The notes under the pieces are model-generated. The model was given only the letters and a program-made list of their open reading frames with translations, had not been told where the DNA came from and did no database searches. Positions 35,426 to 45,870 of a stretch of DNA of 64,000 nt are shown here, piece by piece. A program made the translations under genes and the position numbers. The stretch is from Valencia hispanica. Lineage: Eukaryota > Chordata > Actinopteri > Cyprinodontiformes > Valenciidae. The stretch spans positions 50,634,286-50,698,285 of the forward strand of contig OY747702.1 of NCBI GenBank assembly GCA_963556495.2, in the 5' to 3' direction. Position 1 is the first letter of the stretch; each line of letters begins with the position of its first letter.

Positions 35426-37045
35426 CATTGCTTGTGACAAGCATGAGATATACTGACGCTTTGTCGTCGCACGAGTATGAGTCCATCGTTAGGCGTTTGG
35501 GTTTCACCATGCCTGCCCAGTGTGAGTCCAACTGGTGGTGGAAATGCTCACCTAAATACGCTGGACCATACAATAGCATACCGCACCGCACCGACATGTG
35601 CCGTACCACTCAGTGGAAACAAGGCATTATTCAACATCCCTGATTCGTATGGTTCCATATGGATTTGCAAAACCCAGTCAGATGCTAGTTTTCGAACTAA
35701 AATTGGAATGATGTCCCTGAATTAAGGCTGTGTAGTCACATGTAATTTGAGAACCTGAGATTTGCTGCTGCCTTTACACCTCCTGTTCACATGGAAACAG
35801 AGTTGGTGAGATTTTAAGAACCCATTAGTTGTGTAACATCTGGATTTCTAGAGATACACAATACCAATCTTCTCGTATTATTTTCATATACTTTCTTGGC
35901 CCCGTTTTAGCTTCAGATCTGCTTTAGTGTGTTATTGCATACATTTGACGACGTGTGAGACACATACCACTAAGATTCTGGTTCATTTTGGTACATTGTG
36001 CATCAATACCCAGGTGTAATAAGGGTCTACCGAGAAAAAAAAAACTACCTTGCACGCTTAGATGACCACGATGCACTGTTGATACAAGACAGGATGGGCC
36101 CATGCTTTAATGTTGCTGGTGCCAAAATTGTACTACTGTTCCCTTTATATAGTCTCCAGTCTGCCCCTTCTCCTCTGGCATCTAACATTAGCAAGACATT
36201 TTCTTTTACATAATTACCACTGACAGAATATGTTTTGTTTCTCTCAACCCTTTTTGATTTGTGTATATTCAACTTAAAGCGTGGTGTGCATTTTATCAGC
36301 TTTAAATACATTTTTTACTTATCAACTCACTGATGAGGGGCACCACATTCTTGTTTTTGTTTTGATAATTCTATCTCATTAAAGAATGTTTCAAAAAATA
36401 AATTGCTCAAAAGGGATAATTAGTAGTCAGCATGTGGATGTCTGAATATAAACAATAGAGGTGCACATGGTGTAAAGCTATTTAATGAACAGTAAAGAGG
36501 GCCCACATGAAGATTAAAAAATTTTTTATTTTATCATCACTTTGAGCCTGTTTGATTTTTCTTGAATGTTCTTAATTGCCTAACAAAATTTTTCTTCTAC
36601 ACTACATATTTTCTACGCCTATCTGTGTGTGGGTCATTGTATCTATTTGTCTCTTGATTCTTGCCATCTGTCTTCCTTTCTTTCTGTTCCTTCCTTTTGT
36701 ATACTGTATCAATGAATCTTTTTAAGTTTTCTGAGCTCTGATTACAGAAAAATAATTATTTTATATGCCTTCAATATTGCTTTTCATTCACACTTTAAAA
36801 GCTTTAACAGACATTCATCTGTAGGCAGAACAAAAACGGAAAGAGATCAACATTAAATCCAGAGGCTACGGTTGCAGTGGTGTGCTTCATTTTGTAGAAT
36901 GTCTCCTCACTACAGCAGATTAGTAGAGCTCAGATGTTGTGACTCATATTTTATTGTCATATAAAACATATATATATTTTAAATTATTCATGGTTACATG
37001 TTCTGTTCCCTTTAACTGTCTTAAAACATGTACAACTTTAGCTGT
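35426..37045. other. Unassigned stretch
   Basis: 35560-35625 has GCACCGCACCGACATGTGCC followed by CACTCAGTGGAAAC, resembling the end of a fish MITE, but no partner end is visible. 35740-37045 is AT-rich without features. Confidence 0.4.
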
Positions 37046-37330
37046 ACCTGGAAAAGATCCCCACAGCATTATGCTTCCACCACCTTATTTCACAGATGAG
37101 AGGATGTGTTCAGGGTAATGACCAGTGTTAGGTTATTTGTCACATATACAATTTTGGATGGCAGGAAATTGCCAGAGCATCTGCTTTCACATGTCTGGTT
37201 TGGCCCCTACATGGTTTGAGGCAAACAGAATTTCTTCCTGGTTTTCTTTTGACGATGGCTTTTTTTTTTTTTGCCACTCTTCTATGAAGGCTAAATTTAA
37301 GGATTGTTTGAATCTCTGTAGGGACACTTG
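37046..37330 (-). pseudogene. Tc1-like transposase fossil
   Basis: Plus-strand motifs such as CATTATGCTTCCACCACC, GAGGATGTGTTCAGGGTAAT, CCCCTACATGGTTTGAGGCA and TGCCACTCTTCTATGAAGGC follow the order of the antisense of a common fish Tc1 transposase. The minus strand gives LAFIEEWQKKKK and SNHVGAKPD in a continuing frame, but the original reading frame is lost. A 170-codon open frame (37699 to 37187, minus) extends beyond the Tc1 match and is discussed as a finding. Confidence 0.5.
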
Positions 37331-37871
37331 AGTTAGAATGGGGGTCTTGGCTGCTTTTCTGATGAGGCTACCCTTACCCTGTCCGTCGGTTTGGGTTGCG
37401 TGGGGCTTAAAGTCTATACCAGGAGGAAGATGGTGAACATCTGGGACAGAATACCTGTGCATTTCAATCTGTTTGGCAGACTGGTCCACTTTTGACTTGA
37501 TGCTTTGACAGTTTTGACAAAACCTACGTAGAATACATTTTCTTTTAGAATACATTTTAATTTCATTTGTGGCATACCATTGTTTTTGTGATAGAATCCC
37601 CCAAAAAATAGGTCTACACCTTCTGCAAATCTGTTGTTGCTGAGCATCTTTAATCACACGGTTTTCAATGTGAACAAATGCAGGTGTGTTGACTAACATT
37701 TACACTTGGTCAAAACATGTTGTCTGGCAACCCAGACAGGCACTTGACTGTGACCAACGCCACCTCTTTTTTCTCTCTAGAGATGGATGGACTTTATTTA
37801 ACTCACACCTTTACCACTAATATGTAAATAATGGTGTTTGGAGGTCTGAGCTTTTTAAATGTTGCTTGATT

Positions 37872-38330
37872 GCAAATAATCTAATCAAATCAAATTTTGT
37901 TTATTAAGCGCTTTTCATACAAAATTGCATCACAAAGTGCTTTACAGATTAAAATGAGCCCACATAAAACTACATTCCCATCCCGCCCCCATATATTTAA
38001 AAGCATTGACAGAGTTATAACCCCCCCTTCCCCCAACCCAACTCCCATGCACACACACACAGTTAAAAGCAACAGTAAAAAAGGACAATGGGCCAAGTGC
38101 AGATGAACACTGGCAGCAGTAGATCAACAGCAGGAAACGAGGCACCGACATCGGGCGCCCAGTGGAGGCAAGGCCAAAACCCCCACCTCCACCTAGGTGG
38201 CCGCAGCCGACCACCACTCCCGGGGCAGAGGGCTCCCACAGAAACACTGGAGCGGGGATATAGTGTCGTTTGGTTTAACAGACTTTCAAGCATACAAATG
38301 ATAGAAAGCAGAGCTTGTTAGAACTAGCTG
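37872..38330 (-). mobile_element. LINE 3' UTR, antisense, 5'-truncated
   Basis: The plus strand starts AATCAAATCAAATTTTGTTT and continues AAGCGCTTTTCATACAAAAT and CACAAAGTGCTTTACAG, the complement of the 3' end of an L2-type fish LINE. It then runs into a C-rich non-coding segment (38140-38245). No coding part is seen. Confidence 0.6.
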
Positions 38331-38559
38331 GGTTTTGCATTTTGGTGTTGATAAAAACACACTGAAGTGGCCTCAGTAAGGGAAAAAATAAATTCTGCTA
38401 CATTTACAAACACAGTTTCTTTAATTTATTATTTATTTCCACTGCCCAGTGTACTCACTGTAGATCCAAAACAGGGTGAAAAAAACTAACTTTATTTAGT
38501 GAAATACACAATTCAAAGGTCACTGTCGGTAGAACACTACGCCGTCATGGTTTAAAATC

Positions 38560-38840
38560 ATGCAATGCAAGGAGAGTTCCCCTGCTCAAGTCCTCACATG
38601 TCCAGGCCTGTCTGAAGTTTGCCAGAGACCATTTGGATGATCCACAGGAGGCATGGGAGAAAGTCATGTGGTCAGATGAGAAAATCTTTGTCTATGTTGC
38701 TCACCGACAGCCCCGAAACCTGACAGATCTAGAGAAGATCTGTATAGAGGAGTGGGCCAAAAATCCTTGTTGCAGTGTGTGCAAACCTGGTCAAGAACTA
38801 CAGGAAACGTTTGACCTCTGTAATTGCAAACAAAGGCTGA
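38560..38840 (+). pseudogene. Tc1 transposase, internally deleted fragment
   Basis: 38633-38750 gives MDDPQEAWEKVMWSDEKIF, which holds the first catalytic aspartate, then jumps after HRQP to [20 protein letters not shown] and [14 protein letters not shown] sequence from the C-terminal end of the family ([18 protein letters not shown] type). The catalytic middle with the second Asp and the Glu is missing. Upstream, GLKSCNARRVPLL-like codons are recognisable in a broken frame around 38555-38590. Confidence 0.7.
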
Positions 38841-38994
38841 ACCAAATATTAACACAGATTTTCTCAGGTGTTCAAATATTATGTGCAGCAATAAAATACA
38901 AATAAATTATTTAAAAATCAGACAATGTGGTTTCCTGATTTAAAAAAAAAATGCTGTCTCTCACAGTGGAAATGCACCTACAATTTGCATTTAA

Positions 38995-39915
38995 AGTGTA
39001 ACTGAACCCCATGAAAAATCATAACCCCGCCCCCAGACAACATTTGAAAAATTCTACAAAGTGGGTGGTGCCAGGAAGCATGGAGGGGTATGGCCAACTA
39101 TGGAGGATGAGCGGAGGGGGGAACATGGGGGTGTTTTCAGGAGGACAGTGACAGCTCGCTTAATGTGACACTGAAACATGGACAGTGACCAAAGCAACGT
39201 TGGCAGTTTTGCGACTGATCGATCTGATCAACATTCGTCTGTTTTGAACTTTAGCCTACGTTAGCATTACCACTCAGAGACTGGACTCCTCCTGTCTCCC
39301 TCTGCCTCGGCGGCGCTGACTCAGCGCTCTGAGCCAGCGGATCTCCTCCGTCGTCACCGGAGGTGGAGGCTTTATGGAGCCCAGCGGCCGCGAGCCGTAT
39401 CAATTCCAGCCGCTGGTTCGGGGCGCTGAGTCAGCGCTGTCCGAGGCTGGCGCTGCTGCTGAGGGAAAGACCGGAGGAATCCGGTCTCTGAGTGGTAATG
39501 CTAACATAGGCTAACGTTCAAAACAGTATGTTAGCTATGCTAACTAAGTGCTAATGTGATAATAATGGTAACCTGAAAAACGCAATCCAAGTCCAAACTC
39601 GCCATGGGGCCGGTATGTCTGATAGTTTTATACCCAAACCCACGGGGCGTGTCTGTGAGACCATGGCTGCTGTGACACAGTCGATGCCTGTGACGTAAAG
39701 ATGTACCGTTCTCCACCAATCACAAAATTCAAATGCAGTAGTCACCGTTAAACCCTAAGGGGGCAGCACTAAAAGTTTTTAGACCAAAAAGTGTAGAATT
39801 AAACAAGTTTACACCAAAATGTAAAGAAATCCCCAGAAACTGAAAGATTGCATTGGTAAATACCCATTTATACAGTTTATAGGCAAAAAAAGTTGTTTTG
39901 GGGTTTAGTTGCTCT
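38995..39915. mobile_element. TTAA-target DNA element nested in a Tc1
   Basis: TTAA lies at both borders (38991-38994 and 39916-39919). The ends are AGTGTAACTGAACCCC and, on the complement, AGAGCAACTAAACCCC. At 921 bp it has no transposase. It contains a palindromic GC-rich core at 39240-39525. Confidence 0.82.
39240..39525. repeat. Imperfect 286-bp palindrome
   Basis: Outer arms TGTTTTGAACTTTAGCCTAC with TTAGCATTACCACTCAGAGA (39240-39290), and their complement at 39475-39525. Inner arms GCCTCGG and CGCTGACTCAGCGC (39300-39330) pair with 39425-39460. The loop is about 60 bp. Confidence 0.85.
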
Positions 39916-39991
39916 TTAAGACCCCTCCATAATTCCTAAGTGGGAGAACTTGCAAAACCGCAGGGTGATCAAATACTTATGTTCCTCACTG

Positions 39992-39997
<6 letters not shown>

Positions 39998-40050
<53 letters not shown>
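39998..40050. repeat. (TA)n microsatellite
   Basis: It starts 7 bp after the Tc1 end at 39991 and was presumably the insertion target. Confidence 0.95.
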
Positions 40051-40053
<3 letters not shown>

Positions 40054-40350
40054 CAGATGTATAATTCCATCTGTGAGCTTAGGTTTCCAAATTGATTTTA
40101 TGTTGTCTAGATGAGGGGAAGGGGAAGCAATACGTGCCTCCTTAAATGAATGTTTTTTAGAAGCACACCTTTGCTCAACATTTTTGTCTTTCTCCTGACT
40201 AGAGAGCACCAATAGCAGTATAACAGGCTTGTTAATCAGTTGGTGTATCGTTTCAGGTACAGTCTGAGAATGAAAAACTTTAATTTTATTAGAGAAACAA
40301 AGGGAGGAAGTCATGTGTGGGCCATTTCTTTTCTCAGAAAGGATGTCCAT
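40054..40350 (-). other. Open frame of unknown origin
   Basis: The minus strand is open from the ATG at 40350 (MDILSEKRNGPHMTSSLCFS) through NKIKVFHSQTVPETIHQLIN, KDKNVEQRCASKKHSFKEAR and SIWKPKLTDGII, then runs into the TA repeat. I do not recognise it, and I see no start context, splice sites or repeat signature that would settle it. It might be a fragment of a retroelement ORF1 or plain chance. Confidence 0.25.
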
Positions 40351-41327
40351 GTCTTTCTGGAAAGAGGTTATTAGTTAATTAAAGCATGTCCTGAAAGGAA
40401 AAAGATGGCTGTGTCACGGATTGAATGTGTTAACAGTAGCTCAGTATCAAACATTAGATCTGGCCCCAGGTGCAACCAATTTTCAGAATTCCCCTGCTGT
40501 ATTAAAGGGCGATACCAGCATCAGGAAGAGGCCAATGAATGACCAATAATTAAAGGAAAATGGATGTTTTAGCAGCGAAACTGATGTAAAGTAATTGGAT
40601 GAAACCGAACTCATATTGAGCGCTCTGAAGCCTGTTTCCTACACCTTTGGGCGTGGGTGTGTGTGTGTGTGTGTGTGTGCATGCGTGTGTGAAGCTGTCA
40701 GAATGCTTACTGCCTTCACGGAAATTGTTATGAAGACAATTAGGCTAAAATTACTCGCACTGCTTCTTGTTCCATATTACCTAATGGCTGCCTCATGCCC
40801 CACAGTGTTCTGTCACTAATTTGAGTTTTGAACGCACAGTGTGTTAGTCAGTGAGTCTTAGAAACAGGAATACGCTGCTGCTGCTTATTTGTATTTTATC
40901 TGTATTTTTCAGTTTGACTAACAATTATTTGTCTTTTCTGTGTTTTGGATAGAAGCATAAAAACTGTTTTCTTTTTACCTTCTGACCAATCAAAATGCCT
41001 TTTATTTCACAAGGTTTTATTATTAGTGGCTTCTATACAATAACATTTGTATTATCACAGTCTCTGTAAAGGTTATTAATTATTCACATGAAAATAACCA
41101 CTAGTTTGGAAAATGAGCAAGATTGCATGACTTCACAGACAGGTTGTATAATTAGTTAAGAATCCATGATGTGTTGTGTCATTTACAAAAAAACTTTAAG
41201 TGAAGGACAGTTTTTATGTTGTTGTTTTTTCAAAACAGGACTAATAATTATATAATCAAAAATCTTCAGATGCACAGACCCTTTTAAAGCTTAAAGAATT
41301 AGTCCAACTGTGAGGCCAGTTTTTTTT
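40351..41327. other. Unassigned stretch with a (GT)n microsatellite
   Basis: (GT)n at 40657-40679. No gene recognised. Confidence 0.5.
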
Positions 41328-41895
41328 ATCCATCCATTTGTTATTTCTTGCTTATCTGACTTTAGTTCATGAAAATAAAAGGTGCAGGAGGAAAACCCAG
41401 ACATTTCCCTCCCTATTGACACTCTCCAGAACATTGTAGGAGACTCCAAGGCATTTCCAGGCCAGAAGGGATTTATAGTCCCTCCAACTAGTCATGGGTC
41501 TGCCCCTGGGTCTCCTCACTGTGGGATATAAGCAGAAAACTTCCAATAGAAGGCAGCCCTGTAGGCGTCATAATCAGATGCTCAGACCACTTCTGCTGAC
41601 TAGTTTTGATGCATAGGAGCAGTGGCTCACAGTGGCTCACCCCTTCTTCACCCCATTCCTGAGATTCATAGAGCTGCTGAGCCCAGCAACTCTATGAAGG
41701 AGGATCGGTTCAGCTGCTTGTATCTAGACCTTTGCTCCTTTGATTATAATCCAGATTTACAGGCCACAGATGAAGGCTCAAACTGATAAATCAAGAGCCT
41801 TATTCACCACAACAGACTGCAGAAACACCTGCATTGCTGCAGATGAAGTATAATCAGTATATCCATCTGCTGTCCCTTTCTACCATCATCTCCAA
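41328..41895 (-). mobile_element. RTE-like LINE fragment, antisense, decayed
   Basis: The plus strand starts TTATCCATCCATTTGTTATT and carries, in order, CATTTCCAGGCCAGAAGGGA, TAGTCCCTCCAACTAGTC, CCCCTGGGTCTCCTCACTGT, TCAGCTGCTTGTATCTAGAC and CAAGAGCCTTATTCACCACA. This motif order belongs to a very common teleost repeat that I associate with RTE-clade LINEs read from their 3' end. Many substitutions and no open frame, so an old copy. Confidence 0.5.
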
Positions 41896-42915
41896 ACAAA
41901 ACACAAAGTCATTGAATTCCTTCTCGGTGGTCCGACCACAGTCCACCTTTTTCCAGTAGGAACCATTGCCTCATACAAAACCATTCTGACTGGGACTCGT
42001 CACACTTAAATACTGTGCACGCAAAAAGTCGTAGCTTAAAACATATGATCCACAATAAGCAAAGATGCAACTCTGGGGCTCCCAAATGAGACCACATTTT
42101 CTCCATTTTTTTTGCCTTGAGAACCTGTCCACCACAATTAGGACCAGTTGCACCAGGAACAAGGCAATGCAGCATCGAAGAGGTGTGGCACACACAATAA
42201 CCCCACAATGTACAGAGCCTTCAAGATTGAAATTTCATTTAACTTTTATATGATTAGATGTTTTATGTATGTTGCAGCAGTAGCTAATTCATCAAAAACT
42301 AAAAAACTTTTTTAGCTTTAAGAAACATCAAACATAGGGCTAAAAACTGCATTATGGTTCATGCATGCATACTTAAAGTTTAAAATTTCTTCGCCTTTAG
42401 GGAACATGCTCTGTGAGAAGTTTTGGACTGACTGACACTAAACTAAATCTGGCACTGAAATACAGTAGAACTCTCCACTGTGTGCCAACGCTGCCTTTGA
42501 AATTTTAAAATTAACAGGCTCACAAAGCCTGGGATAAAATTGTCAAGCAAGGGAATCCCGAGTCTGGGATTTTGCTCAGCTGTGTCCACATGTTATAGAA
42601 ACAGCAATAAGGCAAACTGTTTAATTCTTTTAGATTTCTCTGCCCATGTGCATTTGAAAAACAGGAATCATTATCTTATATGATCAGACTTGAAATCCCT
42701 AAGCTGAACAGTCTCAGAGCCTTCTGAAAACTTGTTTTGGTCACTTGTTGTCCCCATCTATCTACACCACCGGTCCCACATCATTAACAGTCCTATTACG
42801 AAAGATCAGTTCATCACTGCATTACGTTCAGGCAACCATCTGAGTTTTACTTGTCTGAAATTGGCTCTCCTGTTTCTGACCTATTAGCACTCTTCACATG
42901 AAATGCAAAACCCCT
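41896..42915. other. Unassigned stretch
   Basis: At 41909-42208 the minus strand has a 99-codon frame (HTSSMLHCLVPGATGPNCGG, SQSEWFCMRQWFLLEKGG) with many Cys and Trp, and a second open frame overlaps it. No family recognised. The remainder is plain AT-rich DNA. Confidence 0.35.
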
Positions 42916-42923
42916 ATTATGGG

Positions 42924-43832
42924 TAGTGCTGTCATGAGATTAAAAAAAACGTAGAGACTAACTAATTGTGATCTGTAATTAATTAATCTAATTAATCTCT
43001 TTTTTAATTTTACCCAATAATTGCTGAGAAAAACCCTCATCTTGCGGTATTTTCTTTTAAATTCATTACATTATTGTGGTAGAACAAAAGTTTGATATAC
43101 AGAATTTTTAAAAACTGGCTTCACAAAGTCATTTATTGTATTTAACAGACTTGAACAGATGCAGCCCTACTCATTTACATTCTGCTGTTTTTGAGGCGCC
43201 TGCAAACTTCTGCTTTGAGCATGTGCGGTTCATTAGCGTTCTGGACGCAGTGGGGTAAATATCTTCTCTGAGTCAAGCTATATTACAGGTGTAAAACAAC
43301 ACGTAATATACGCATTATTTTTGATACCGATGGCTTGTCATACCGGTGGACCTGGGCGGCCGGATGGAGCTGCAGTGAGCTCTGAGACGGGAGAGCTCCC
43401 CGCTACGCTGCTCGGTGAGAAGAAGAACAACGTTATATGCTTCACTCAAATGTTTCCAATAACCCCATAAAAAGTTGCAAAATTTGCCGCTAGTTGCTTT
43501 TTTGTGTGAAAAAGAATCGCTAGAGGAGTCTAAAAACTTGGCAAATATAGCAAAGTGGTTCCTCCTCATCTCGCCCTCCCCACCACGATGGAAGCTAGTC
43601 ATCTTCTGATGAGTTGACAGCCAAACGATGTCCACTTCAGGGTGTGCTTAACCCCGAACAACTCAAGCACAAGAAGGCCTGTGCATAAAACGGGTTTTAT
43701 TTAAAAGCAGCTCACATGCAGAAACTGTAAACTTATAGATTTAAAATTCAATTAACGTGATTTCAAAATATAACGCACTAAATATGGCTGTAATTAATTA
43801 ATTGTAATTTACACGATAATTTGACACCACTA
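42924..43832. mobile_element. hAT-type MITE
   Basis: A perfect 8-bp target duplication ATTATGGG (42916-42923 and 43833-43840). The ends are TAGTGCTGTCATGAGATTA and, on the complement, TAGTGGTGTCAAATTATCG. AATTAATTAAT-type subterminal motifs lie at both sides. A 106-codon minus-strand frame inside (43635-43315) has no recognised domain. Confidence 0.9.
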
Positions 43833-44027
43833 ATTATGGGATCAGACTTGAAAATTAGATTTCTTCAGCTGTTGTTGGACATTTTAAAAAAAATCATATT
43901 TGTAAATTCAGACCTAAATGGATGTCAAAATTTCATTCACTGACTAAAAGCTGAGTTTTCCCAGGATTAAGAAATTATTTTGTATGAACTATTTGTCAAA
44001 TGCGAAGTTTAAAATTTTTCCAGTTAT

Positions 44028-44180
44028 TACTTCCGCCAAGGAGGTTATGTTTACGCCAGGGATGGTTTGTTTGTCTGTCTATTAGCAACATGACTCAAAA
44101 GGTTGTTGGTGGATGATGGCTTGATGAAATTTTAAGAAAATATATGCAATGGGACCAGGAACAAGTGATTAGAACTTGGG
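44028..44180. repeat. Probable interspersed repeat
   Basis: TTCCGCCAAGGAGGTTATGT, TTTGTTTGTCTGTCTATTAG and GGTTGTTGGTGGATGATGG form a motif set I recognise from dispersed vertebrate repeats. Family unknown to me. Confidence 0.35.
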
Positions 44181-44711
44181 GGCGTTCTAGTTAAACAGAG
44201 ATATGTTCATCAGAGGTATTTTAGATAAAACAGAAATCCACAATATTACAAGATAATTGTTTTTTTCAAGAAAATAAATAACAACTGTATTTAACTTAAT
44301 ATGTTGAAAAATTTACTTCTGATTTGTGGTCAAATGTGTTAAGATCGCTAAAGATGACTTCACAACATGTGTGCAGTAGAGCGGACACAGCTCTTGGGTT
44401 GACCTGAATTTTATCTGATCGCCTGAATTTATCACAACACCCTTAGTCAAGATTTGCATCCTGGAAAGAAAAAGACTAAGACAACTGAGTAAAGTTACAC
44501 TATTCTTTTAGTAAAACCAATAAGCTATAGAAAAAACGATTTATTCTCATAAAATCACATTAAAAGCAACAGATTTAAAAGGTTATAGTTATAAAAGTCC
44601 AAGCTTCGGATTTAATAAATGTTTTAATTAGCATTATTATTAGAGCTCTGCTTCCTTTTATTGTAACAGAACAAGCCTGTAGTTTTAAAATGCACTCAAC
44701 TCTAATTATCA

Positions 44712-44903
44712 GGGGCATCGCATGGTGTAGTGGTTAGTGCGGGCGCTCCATGTGCAGAGGCCTCAGCCCTCAACGAGGTTGTCCCGAGTTCGAGTCCCGT
44801 TTTATAGACCTTTGCCCGTGTCATTCCCCACCTCTCTCCTCATTTCTACACTATCCCTGTCAAATAAAGGCTGCTACAGCCACAAAAGCTTTTAAAAAAA
44901 AAC
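44712..44903 (+). mobile_element. tRNA-derived SINE
   Basis: It has a polymerase III A box (TGGTGTAGTGG at 44723-44733) and a B box (GAGTTCGAGTC at 44786-44796) spaced as in a tRNA. An unrelated body then ends TCAAATAAAGGCTGCTACAG and a short A tail (44894-44902). It depends on a LINE for copying. A functional tRNA is excluded because the 3' acceptor and T-loop surroundings are not preserved. Confidence 0.8.
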
Positions 44904-45870
44904 CTCTTAATTATGAGCATAATTGTAATGACTCTTATAACCTATAATGATAATATAATAATTAAGTAAATTTCCAGCAGCACAATAAATGGTCTTTGCT
45001 CGCAGTAACACTTTACTGTCAGCTCACTTTAAATTGTGAACCTTCAAGTGATGGGATTACAAATTATTTATATTCTTACTTCAAATCTCTGATTATTTAA
45101 TGTTGATTCCTTAACATTTAGATTACTTTTCAATAATATTTACAGTTTGGTCATTTTTCTTTTCCTGTCAGTATTTTTATTTAATGTATTAAGCTGATGA
45201 GCAGTCTATAATCCGGCTGTAAATGTAATGTCAGTGGCATTCCTGCTGTTGCTATGGTTTTCTTTGACTCTGCTTCAGATTTAGACCTGAGAAGAACCTC
45301 ACTGAGCATTGTGGTGAATTTTAGTAGACGTCTTGGATGCAATCAACTAAAAGGGGCATATCCATTTCAATGTTTAAGCATCGAGGGCTCTCGTCGCGGA
45401 TCTGACAGTTGATTAAAACTCAGTCCAATCACCTGAGATCTGACTTTGATGTATGAGGGCTGTCTTCGTAAAATCTGCGCCTGCACCAGAACTGAATAAG
45501 TGAGCTGAAATTTGCATAATGCAGAACTGGTTTAAAAAGAACAGGCGTATGTTGGACATCTCTATAAACAGTCCATGTTTATCAGCTGTTGTTGTTGTCT
45601 CTGTTGGTTTATACTGTGAGCCAGGATTAACATTTGTGACCTGAAGTCATTGAAGAGTGCCCAGAGATTTAGTTAATAAACAAAATGCATACACCTCTGT
45701 GATATACTCTTACTGAAGGCCCCTTTTTGGCACTACTGAAAGTTGAGTGGCATGAAACAGTGTATCAAAATGACTTTGACAGACAGATGTCTTGTGTGCA
45801 TGACTCTGTGACTCTACGTGGCTGGCTGATTGCAGTTCATTGATTGTGATTGCACCACTTTTGTAGACTT
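44904..45870. other. AT-rich stretch, no gene seen
   Basis: Nothing recognised. Confidence 0.5.

Larger units (their letters stand above)
38516..39991 (+). mobile_element. Tc1 element, left end lost, split by a TTAA element
   Basis: The right end CAAATACTTATGTTCCTCACTG stops at 39991 before TA (39992-39993). Upstream, 38516-38990 holds transposase and 3' flank. The two parts join smoothly when 38995-39915 is removed: GCACCTACAATTTGCAT + TTAA + GACCCCTCCATAATTCC. No left terminus is recognisable, so the 5' side is truncated. Confidence 0.72.

Noticed and set aside
44712..44800. True tRNA gene
   Set aside because: A and B boxes are present, but the acceptor stem cannot be closed and the copy continues into a SINE body with an A tail.
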